A stretch of 64,000 bases of DNA, taken from positions 35,870,993-35,934,992 of the forward strand of contig NC_044573.1 of NCBI RefSeq assembly GCF_901933205.1, given 5' to 3'. The number at the start of each line of letters is the position of its first letter. Position 1 is the first letter of the stretch. The translations under genes were made by a program, and so were the position numbers. Source of the DNA: Camarhynchus parvulus. Lineage: Eukaryota; Chordata; Aves; Passeriformes; Thraupidae. Under the pieces are notes generated by a model, which was given only the letters and a program-made list of their open reading frames with translations, had not been told where the DNA came from and did not search any database. Below, piece by piece: positions 47,476 to 56,880 of the stretch.

Positions 47476-47531
47476 CTTCTCAGAACGGGTTTCCAGAAGT
47501 CTGGCAATTCAAGATAACGTTTTCTTAGCTC
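47476..47531 (-). other. Unassigned exon-like segment
   Basis: On the minus strand, TACTTTCCACAG precedes 56 nt encoding ELRKRYLELPDFWKPVLR, followed by the donor GTGAGT. Only this frame is open. I do not recognise the protein. It enters in phase 0 and leaves in phase 2. It could be an exon of an unannotated minus-strand gene, or an alternative exon between ZNF318 and FAM98A; a chance match is also possible. Confidence 0.4.
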
Positions 47532-48198
47532 CTGTGGAAAGTAATCAAGAGACAAAGAGTCAAAGACTAGTTACAGCAAAATATATTCATCCTCAAATCC
47601 CACTTGCTGGACCATCTGGTGAGTTTGACTGTTACAATCCCAAATCTTAGGCCCTTTTAATTGTTTCCCTCCCCTCTGCAGCAAAACCCTTGAACAGCTA
47701 AACAGCTGGTCTGGAAGGAATTTGTCAAGCTGTTTGACTGGAATGTTAATGGACAATGACTCAAACAATCAGGCACTTGGGTGCTTTGCTGTGATGTGCA
47801 TCATCACAGCCCACGTGCAGAGGGGGCTACAGCTGGGGTTGGAGCCAGATAAGGAACAAGGGTGATAAGAAGACCCTTTGGAAGCAAGGCAGCTGGGGAG
47901 GCATTGGGACATTCCAACACAGGTCTGAAGGTGCTCATCCCTCAAGACAGGGCATAAAATAGGCTGTCATGAGAGGCAGCTGTCATGTCTTAGAAGGTGT
48001 CATAGACCACAGAGACCCCTAAAGTGCCCTCAAACTAATTTATGAGGCTTTCACCTATCCTTGTCTCTTTTTTCTATTTACATTTTCTTACATGTTATTT
48101 TTATGTGTCTGCATTGTTATATTTCTACAGATAATAATCAAACCTACATACCTCCTATCCTTTGCAACCAAATTGTTCTGAAATAAAACCTGGCACAT
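47532..48198. other. Intergenic sequence
   Basis: Nothing recognised. The minus-strand frame 47571-47768 lies directly upstream of the exon-like segment but shows no similarity I know. Confidence 0.6.
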
Positions 48199-48253
<55 letters not shown>

Positions 48254-48259
48254 CATACA

Positions 48260-48295
<36 letters not shown>

Positions 48296-48299
48296 TATA
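48199..48299. repeat. Compound microsatellite (ATAG)n(ATAC)n(AT)n
   Basis: About 13 ATAG units, then about 10 ATAC units, then about six AT units, uninterrupted. Likely length-polymorphic. Confidence 0.97.
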
Positions 48300-50450
48300 A
48301 ACACTGGTAATTTAGTGTCATTTCACTCTAACCCACTCCAAGGGATGTATTATTAACAAGAACCTCAGTAACCCCACCTTCAGGGATGGGTCATAACACA
48401 AGTGTAATACAAAATGAAAACAGCTGTCAATGAACACACTGTGAAGGAAGACAGTTCACCAGGAGAAGGGATTTGTAGGAAGTAAGATAACTAAAAGCCA
48501 TTTATTTGATGCTTTAGTCTAGGATGCTAAACATATAAAGCATAAGGTTTCATCTTACAAACCTGAAATAAACCTTCAACCTGTAAGTCTTTCTTGTATT
48601 CTGAAGCACAAACTCAACTTTTGGAGAATAATTACACTTACTATCTTGGATGATCTCTCTTCTGTAGACATTGTAGCAGCTTGAGGCAGGTTGTCCATGC
48701 CTGTATCTTGCATCAAATGCCAGAGAGATCAAATGTGAATGATGAAGGACTATAGCAATGCAAATATGGGATATTTTTTTTCACCTAGACAAACTGAATC
48801 CATTGCATGACTTCATTCCACTGAATACATACAACAGAAGTGTGAATTACTTTTGTAACCCTAGCTTGGACATGACAGGGATATACTGATTTTGAACCAT
48901 TCCCTTACCTTGGTAAAGCAATATAACGTGTGAAACTAACTAGCAGAGAACATGAAAATTAAACAGTGCCTGGAAAACAACACATTAAATGAGTTTAATT
49001 GCATTAAGCCTTCAGTTCTTAGGAGAAAATGCAGTGACAGATATTCCTTGCTAATGGACTTTTTTTTTCCCCCATTAATCAAGCATGTCTAAATACCCAT
49101 CTTGCAGGTGCCTAGCTACAAAACTCCTCTCATCTAATTATTGGCACTTACATTTAATTCCTTTTTTTTTATCTCTGACAGGATATGAATACAGCTTAAT
49201 GTGAGATCTGATATGAAGACCATCCCTATAATTTCTTTACCAGACAGCTATTACAGGGTTTTTCATCCACCACAGCTACCATGGCTCCTAAAGCATTATT
49301 TTGTTTCAACATTAATCTCAAGTTTGTAAGCAAATTAAACAGGGTGGTAACACAAACGGCTTGTATTATTTCAGTGTTTCTTAGGTTCTGGCTGAAACTC
49401 CCCCACAAAAGCAGCTTCTTGAGGAAAAATTGTATTTGATTAAGAATTGAAAACATTACCTTGTGTGCTCTATTGTCTGTGAAATAAAGATTCTTCAGTC
49501 AGACTGCTGGAAAAGGGAATACTGTTTGCCTTGAAGCAGCTCTGATGCAGGTTTTATTTCCTGCAGGTGTTCAACTATTCTCCACCACCTGCCCAACCAA
49601 TTCTAATGGCTCTGCTCTCTGCATCCACCACTGATGGACAGCTTCACGGGAATTGTAGCAGCAGCTTCACTCATTTTACCAGAGCCTAGAACTGCTAACA
49701 TACAGTAATCAGCCTTCTCATCACAAGCAGGATGACAGCCCAAGAAGAGGTGGAGGTGAGATCAGAAAACAAAACCCAGAAACTAATTCTAACTGTGGAG
49801 CCTTGGATTTCTGCTCTAAGGCAGAATGTAAGTCTGCAGCTGCCTTATTCTGCTCAAGTTGGTTACAAAATGAATACATCCATATTGCCTGAAAACAGCT
49901 GACAGAAAGGATAGTCTAGCAACCAGAACTTGCATCTCCCTCTTCTTCTTCATGCCAGACAGAAGCAGAGGAGTCAAGTAAAATAAATTTTATGGCTGCT
50001 TTGTACTCCCACACTGCTGGCACGTAGGCTGTTTGCACATAACCCAGCAAGCACAAAAGGACTGAGGTCTGTCTCAGAGAATAATTTTGCTCCCTTTAGC
50101 CTTTTGTAATGTTTTGAGAGAATAATAAACCAGCACAGTATTACATCAGGCACCACATGAAAACCTGTCTCAGGTGACTTCTCTTGCCCTCTGCACTAAA
50201 GAAATATAGTTCTGTCATGCTTTGGGATGCACTGGTTTGGTGGATGGTTGTGGGTTTTTTTTTTTCTGATCTTCTGCTATCATCACTTACTTTCAAAGGT
50301 ATTTCTAAAAACTGTTTGGGGTTTCCCAAGATAAAAAAATAACTGACCTTTGCCCACATTTCCTACTGTTTCCATGAGAAAATTTAAGTTCTTTGTGAAG
50401 CTTCTCTGAGATAAGAATTAGGCATTTATTTCCACCCTTGGCAAAAATTA
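48300..50450. other. Intergenic sequence
   Basis: No gene or repeat recognised. Confidence 0.6.
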
Positions 50451-50570
50451 AGGAATCATAAAATCACAAAGATTGGAAAATACTTCTAAGATCTTTGAGT
50501 CCAACCATTAACCCAGCACCATTGTGTTCACTACTGACCCATGTGCCACATCCACGTCTTTTGAATACTT
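50451..50570 (-). mobile_element. CR1 LINE 3'-end fragment
   Basis: Plus strand has AATCATAAAATCACAAAGAT, TTGGAAAATACTTCTAAGAT, GAGTCCAACCATTAACCCAG and CACATCCACGTCTTTTGAAT, the reverse complement of a CR1 tail. Confidence 0.85.
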
Positions 50571-53110
50571 CCTGGTATGATGATTCCAGAAACAGCATGA
50601 TGATTCTGCCAAACAGCAGAGACGTTATATCTTAATCTACTAATATAAAAGTATAATCTCTTATACTTTTTACCATTAGAGCACAAATACATTGGGAAAA
50701 AAATTAGTAACAAAATGATGGTTGCATCTCTTCTTCCCTGCTCACATGCTATTTAAAATTCTAAACCAACCAAAAAGCCCCCCAAAAGCCTCTCTACTGC
50801 TTAGTTAAAACTTAGTCAAAGACAAGATTCCAGCAAGCTAGAAGCAAGGTCTATCTACCCAACTGACTACCCCAGGAAAAATTACTGTGTTTCGCCTAAA
50901 ACATTTGAAGATTTCTTCTCCTTTCCAAATGTACATTCAAAGAGACTGAAAGATGAATTAAAAACCCACCTGGCCTTAAAACAGGTTGATAGGATGACTG
51001 CAGCTTTTCTGTGTCTGTTCTCCCACTGCTTCTTAATCAAGCTTGGTTTTGCAACAAACTTCATCCAGAAGAAAGATGTACCAGCCTCCATCACAACAAA
51101 CTAAAGGTTATAACATCAAATCACTTAAGAGTTAATCCATTGTTCTTTAAATTTATTAGGTGTTTGTGCCTGGTTTGAAGTAGTGTAAAGATAGAAACAT
51201 TCAAACTATATGTTTCCTTCCTATCAGAAGCTTTCTGAAAACCAGGAAAAAGGTAACTTCTTGTGCTTTGTGTAGTTTTTAGAGAAGTATGTCAGGAAAG
51301 AGAGGTAATGTACTGCACCATTCAAACAGACAAGTAAATCCCCATTAACTCACCCCTCCTCCTGAGGATCTGGAAGAGTCCAAGGCCAGCCTAGAAATAA
51401 GGCTTCCCAGTCAGTGCACTATGCTACAGCTCTGCCAGCACACGGAACGAGCACAGTGGATAAATCATTTACTGCAAGCCTCTGGAAACCACAGGGAAAA
51501 AAAACAGGAAAAAAAGAAAGAAAAAAAGAAAAAATGAAAAAAAAGAAAAAACATAAATAAAAATACATGCCATTTCATGAAATTACAGTGTTAATGCCTC
51601 TTGTCTGCCAATCTGCCTAGATGTCATCACCTACACCACCCATTATGTTCTTGGCCATTCCAGAAGTTCAAGGATTACTGTTTACTTCTTCCCCAAAAGA
51701 GACCAAGTTAATCTTCCTTCCAGGAGTAAAGAGCCCTACCTCCTCTCAGAGACAGATTAAAGGACACGAAGAGAAGTAGTATTTAATTTGGACCACAGGA
51801 AAATTCCGATTCTGGAAAGCTGTAGACATATATGGGGTAACAACTTCCAGTTTTTCCTTTGCAAAGTTCTTGCTTGCCCTTGGCACCAGCTCCTCTCCAT
51901 TCATGGCCAGCCACGTTCAGCACTGACCACAACCACTACTTGTAGAAGCAACTGTGGAGCACAGAACAAGGATAACAATTATATTGTCCTTTCCCCAAAA
52001 ATTAAGTTAATTTTTAAAACTAAGTTCCACATAGATAACACAGCATTAAATAAGGCTGTCTGAAGAAGAGACTGTCCAGATTACTGTTTGCCACTGTATG
52101 CACTGAAACCTTCATGAAAACCAATCTCCAGAAGGAAACTAACCAGAAAGCATTGTGTGTATTACAAAACAGCACTATCTAAAGTGCAGAACTCTAGAAA
52201 AATTCAGCCTTCCCTTTAATATTTCCCTTCCCTGCACTTATATCTCTCAATACAAGGCAGGTAAGAAAATCAATTCCCCTCTTCCTCTGCGGATTTACAA
52301 GAAACCAAGCATTTTACTGAAAAAATTGGAAAGAAAACATGGGGGAAAATTTATCTGTCAAATGTAAACAAACAAACTCAAGTATATTATAAAAAATACA
52401 GGAGAAAACCAAGAAGCAACTACAAAGGACTTTTTTATAAATCAGGATTTAAGCAACCTCTACTCATTGCCCAACTCCATTTTAAACTAGCAAAGCATGT
52501 CAAACGTTGCATGCTTTGGTTTTGACAGTCAATCGGCTATCTGATGAAAGTAGGGCAACAATACTAACAAAGATTTCCTATATTCAATGCAGTAACTGCT
52601 TAACATCATAAAACCAGCTCAAAGAGATTTTCTCAAAACTCTCTTCTCTTCTTAATTACCTTTTTACTGTTGAATTGACCATTTATACTAAATTTCCAAA
52701 TTCAGCTCAGACAGTTCTTACATTTCTTGTATGAAAACACCGTAAGACTCTGAGAAACATTTCATACCTTCCTCACACACAGTCATGGAAAACAAAGACA
52801 AACGGTGATTTTGCCTTCTCCAGAGGTCCATGTGCAGGCAGTGATTAGAGAAATTCAAGCTCTACTGGAGTCCCTCCCTGATGCCCCACCTCTGGTTTTA
52901 CACAGGGTTCAAACAAACTTCCACTGATGATGTTGACAGTAGCTCTTCCATTGACTCCAGCTGGGAATAAACTGGTTTTTACTGAGCAGGCTGTTGAGTA
53001 TCTTCATCCTCTACAGTTTCTCAATTTTATCAACTACTACAGGAGTCAGAAACTAATTGAAAAAAAACCACTTTTACTGAGTTAAGAAAAAAAAAGAACC
53101 AAGAAGAAAG
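50571..53110. other. Intergenic sequence downstream of ZNF318
   Basis: 2.5 kb with no recognised gene. An A-rich GAAA low-complexity run lies near 51499-51560. Confidence 0.6.
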
Positions 53111-53129
53111 CGTTGTTGACCTCCATATG

Positions 53130-53135
53130 TTTATT
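53130..53135 (-). terminator. Candidate polyadenylation signal AATAAA (ZNF318)
   Basis: Minus strand reads AAAAAAATAAACATATGG, about 1 kb after the ZNF318 stop codon. Plausible 3' end of that gene, not proven. Confidence 0.4.
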
Positions 53136-53278
53136 TTTTTAAACAATTTACAAATAAAAATGTTATATTTATCCAAGGAAACACATTTAATACTTTAGTC
53201 TTTAACAAGCTATACAGATGAGAACCATCATACTCAATAGCTCAAGGACCATTCAGGGTAGGCATGCATGTGTCTGTA

Positions 53279-53344
53279 TCACATGAAGCGAGTCCAATTC
53301 CTGACACCAGGGTTCTGCTCTTCTACTTCTTCAGAGCTGGTCAG
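53279..53344 (-). other. Terminal-exon-like segment
   Basis: After TCATTTAGCAG the minus strand encodes LTSSEEVEEQNPGVRNWTRF then Met and a TGA stop. Entry phase is 0, which matches the phase-0 donors of ZNF318 exons at 57278, 58970 and 62346, so an alternative short C-terminus of ZNF318 is possible. I do not recognise the peptide. Confidence 0.35.
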
Positions 53345-53463
53345 CTGCTAAATGATTTAACACAAATAGTTACTGGATCACAATAAAATGAAAGAAAGCC
53401 CATTTCAAATCACGTAAGTGACCTCAATATGTCTGGTCCAGGTGTCAGGCCACAGAGCCTTAC

Positions 53464-53562
53464 CGATTAGTTTTCTTCTCCAAAAGCCAGTCGGGACAGA
53501 TTTTCTCCCCTTGCTTAGTGATGTGCCATCCATACATGTGCTTATACAATACAGTGAAACAC
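53464..53562 (-). other. Exon-like segment of unknown gene
   Basis: A long pyrimidine-rich run and TACTTAAG precede 99 nt ending at the donor GTAAGG. One frame gives CFTVLYKHMYGWHITKQGEK then ICPDWLLEKKTNR; a second frame is also open. Neither joins the 53344 acceptor without an early stop. I do not recognise it. Confidence 0.35.
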
Positions 53563-54144
53563 CTTAAGTACAGATGTAATACAACAGTAATTACAAAGCA
53601 CAGAGACAGATAAACAGACAAACAAAATCAACTCTGAACACATTCTTGCATTTCAAAACAACAAAAGTAAACAAACCCATGCATTACAGTTCAAAGAAAT
53701 TTTCGGTTTTAGTTCTTCTGCAAGTCTCCATTTCCTCAGTTCTAAACTGCTGTTCTTGAGCTTGTCTCAGCAGCTGGGCTGCTCATGATGCTACTGACAC
53801 AAACTGGGTGAGCTGGAAATGTTTGACCAGGAATGGTCAAAGAATAAAAGCCCCCAAAATAAAGAAGACACACGCATTATAAACGAGATTCCATTTTAAT
53901 AGCAGAGTTTAGAAAAGAAATTGGCAACAAAATTCACATGAAAAAACATTTTACACAATTAATTATGTACAGAATAAAGTATGTGACTGCCTTCTGATGA
54001 TTTACGTTTCACTTTAGTCAAGTCCTACCACAGAATGCAAAATACACCCAAAACTCTCAGCTGGAACAAAAAGAAAAACAAACAAAAAACATATACATAA
54101 TCCCAGCTCTGGCTCCTCAAATATTGGGACTGGCTGGGTTTACT

Positions 54145-56880
54145 TCAACCCACTGGGCTTTCTGCTATGCTTTCAGAAATTCCTGATTTCATTGTAGCTT
54201 CCAAACTACTGTCAGGAGCTTCTGTTTGCTCAGTCTTCTTGCTCTGGATGGTGCACATTCCCTTGCCTCCTGAGCCACCCACCTTCCCATGTGCTTCTTT
54301 GAGCCCAGGCATTAAAGTTTCCACGCACCCAGTTTCTGTGCTGCCTCTGTCACAACTCAGAGACAGCATTTCAACAGTGCCACCTTTGCCCTCCTTCACT
54401 TGCACAAGTATCTCAGACGAGGGAGAAATGCCCTGCATTTCTAGAACTGGCATGACCACTTCTGTAGCGTCACTACTTGAGGTCTGTGATCCAGGCTGCA
54501 GCATAGGTTTCTGAGAAATCCGTGTGCAAATATTATCTTCACAACTATCAGAAGACAATGCAGTAAAATCAGTAATCTCTGTTTCATTCACTGTTCTTTC
54601 AATGCCCAGTTTTTTAAGTGTACTGGACTCTAGCCTAATGGACGCAATAGTTTCTATTTTTGTGACTTCTTCCGTATTTTCCTTTAAAAGTCCTCCTGAA
54701 AGGATGCTGAAACATTCATGTTTTACCTTATTGTCTCCCAGATTGAAATCAGGGCTTTTCAACTCAAGCTCTGCTTTCTGTGAGGGAGTCTTCATGTGTT
54801 TCACATCCTCTGATGGTCTCTTGAAAAGAAAATTATCTAATCTTGCATCAGATCCAGAGTGTCCTAATGATTTTTTTTCATTTTCAGCTACTAATTCTAG
54901 ACTGGACCTGAGTTCAGCAATGTTTGAGCAGGTATTGACTAACTGTTCAATGCCCTGCTTCTGGGTTTGGTTATCTAACACTGTACGGCCTGAAGGTTTA
55001 GGTTGAACTTTTTCTTGAGCTCCTAATAGGGTACTTTTAGTTTTTGTCTGTCCCTCTGTCAATTCTGAAGCATCAACCTCATTAGAACCAGAATTTATTT
55101 CTGGATTTGGAGTATTTGATAGATTCCAACTACTATCAGAACAAGAATGAGTTGTGACTATCTGTTCTTTTCCATTACTAGTTCTGGAAGTGCGCCAGAG
55201 CAAGTCTGGACTATCAGTTTCTGAGTGAGTTCTACAGTTATCATTTAAATTTACCAAATGGGAATTTCCCAAACTTTTAATTTCACTCTGTGTCTCAGGT
55301 AACAAAGTCTTTGCATGTAGACTATGCTTAGGCTTTGCTGCTTTTATTTCCCAGTCTTTTGTCCCTGCCTCCAAGGTACCAGGAACATTTGTGTTTGTAA
55401 CTGGAGTTTTATTTCCATCTTCCTGTCCAACCTTTTCTTGGACCTCAGGTTTCTGTAGATCACAGAATTCCAGACTGCCTGCCTGCTCTCCACCTCCTGT
55501 ATCAACAAGTCCAATTTCTGCAGGCATCTGGATACCAGGAACAGGTTTTTTTCCTGGTAATTCTGTGACTGACATTTCTGATAGGTGAGGCTGAAGTGAT
55601 TTCTTGTTCATTTCAGCCTGATTTTCAACAAGAACCAAATTCCCTGTCACTTGATTATTACACTGTGAGCAATCCACAGTCTCAGAATCCTCTTTCAACG
55701 AGGATGAGCTACTATTTGTTCTGTGATTTGCAGATAAATCTGCAGGTTTTGTTATGTTAGGGTTTTCTCCATTTGGAAGCGCACAACTTGCAAGCTTGCT
55801 GTCAGCTGAACCCTTTCCACCACTACTGTAGAAAATATCATAGAGATCTTTAGCATTGGCTGTGGCCAAGCAAGAATTTCGTTTCTCTATCTTTTTTGCT
55901 TGTTCACTGAAAGCAGTTGAAGGTGGTGGTGGTCTCACAGGCATTGCCAACATTGTCTGTTCACTTTCAGACACACCTGGAGCTACTTCATCTGCGGGGA
56001 TGAGAGCTGCTGGCTGGACTGCTGGTGGAGGATGAGTTGCAGGTAGTATATCTGCAGGCTGAGAAGACTTATTTTTCTCTGCTGCTTTCAAATCCTCCTC
56101 TGAGCCTTTTAAAACTACTTCTTCTCCTCCAAAAGCTTTAGATATGATATCTGGAGGCAGGAGAAGATCTGCATTTGTTTCTTTTACCACTGGCAGTGGT
56201 TTGGTGGTAGTTCCAGAGGATTTTATGGATAAAAAAGTGTTCAAAGGTGGTGGTTTACTAACTGATCCAGTATTAGACTTCCTGAAAATCATGGTGGGGA
56301 CTGGTAGATTGGGGAGAATTTTTGTTGGTGTCGATGTGGAAACAACTGGTATCCATGGGCTAGTGTGTGGAATAACAGTTTTCCCAGACAGCTTGATTTC
56401 AATGGGCTTGATATGGGATTTCACAGACTGACACTTGTTCTCCTCTTTGTTTCCTTCTGTATTCTCTTCCTTTGCAACAGCTCCTGGGGTTTTATCCTCT
56501 CTCTCCGTCTTTTTCCAGCTGAATTTCCCAAAGGAGGTCTGGCTTGGCGATTCCTTTTTCAATTCCTCTTTCTTTTCTTCTTTCTTCTCCTCTGTCTTCT
56601 CTTCCTTCTTTAGCTTTACCGTAATACCCACTTTTCGCCCAGAAGAATCTGTTTTGCCTTGAGTTTCATTATTCCCTTCTCCTGACTCTGGGATGCTCTT
56701 TACTTCCTCCTTCTTTATTATTTTTGGCATTTTCTCATCCTTCTCTTCCTTCTGTTTCTCAACCAGTTTCCGTTTCAGCTCGTTTTGCCGCCTGCGCTCT
56801 GTCTCCAGAACTACAGCCAATCCAGCCTGACGGTCTAGATTTCTCCTCTCTTCATAGAGTGGGTTTTCATCTATGTATTT
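54145..56880 (-). CDS. ZNF318: ZNF318 last coding exon
   Basis: 911 codons plus stop after acceptor ATTTCCACAG. Opens with [20 protein letters not shown], then Lys/Glu-rich runs, the conserved [20 protein letters not shown] and [20 protein letters not shown], then a fast-evolving Ser/Glu-rich part ending SIAESPVG. Human ZNF318 has a long Pro run in the middle as I recall; here only short PPPP runs remain. Confidence 0.95.
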   Translation of the reverse strand, partial: KYIDENPLYEERRNLDRQAGLAVVLETERRRQNELKRKLVEKQKEEKDEKMPKIIKKEEVKSIPESGEGNNETQGKTDSSGRKVGITVKLKKEEKTEEKKEEKKEELKKESPSQTSFGKFSWKKTEREDKTPGAVAKEENTEGNKEENKCQSVKSHIKPIEIKLSGKTVIPHTSPWIPVVSTSTPTKILPNLPVPTMIFRKSNTGSVSKPPPLNTFLSIKSSGTTTKPLPVVKETNADLLLPPDIISKAFGGEEVVLKGSEEDLKAAEKNKSSQPADILPATHPPPAVQPAALIPADEVAPGVSESEQTMLAMPVRPPPPSTAFSEQAKKIEKRNSCLATANAKDLYDIFYSSGGKGSADSKLASCALPNGENPNITKPADLSANHRTNSSSSSLKEDSETVDCSQCNNQVTGNLVLVENQAEMNKKSLQPHLSEMSVTELPGKKPVPGIQMPAEIGLVDTGGGEQAGSLEFCDLQKPEVQEKVGQEDGNKTPVTNTNVPGTLEAGTKDWEIKAAKPKHSLHAKTLLPETQSEIKSLGNSHLVNLNDNCRTHSETDSPDLLWRTSRTSNGKEQIVTTHSCSDSSWNLSNTPNPEINSGSNEVDASELTEGQTKTKSTLLGAQEKVQPKPSGRTVLDNQTQKQGIEQLVNTCSNIAELRSSLELVAENEKKSLGHSGSDARLDNFLFKRPSEDVKHMKTPSQKAELELKSPDFNLGDNKVKHECFSILSGGLLKENTEEVTKIETIASIRLESSTLKKLGIERTVNETEITDFTALSSDSCEDNICTRISQKPMLQPGSQTSSSDATEVVMPVLEMQGISPSSEILVQVKEGKGGTVEMLSLSCDRGSTETGCVETLMPGLKEAHGKVGGSGGKGMCTIQSKKTEQTEAPDSSLEATMKSGISESIAESPVG

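Larger units (their letters stand above)
53136..54144 (-). other. ZNF318: Probable ZNF318 3' untranslated region
   Basis: Minus-strand sequence after the ZNF318 stop down to the AATAAA at 53130. It contains two exon-like segments (53464-53562 and 53279-53344) that may instead belong to alternative transcripts. Confidence 0.45.

Noticed and set aside
54167..56662. Plus-strand frames of up to 160 codons opposite the ZNF318 last exon
   Set aside because: Antisense shadows of a 911-codon exon with strong protein similarity on the minus strand.
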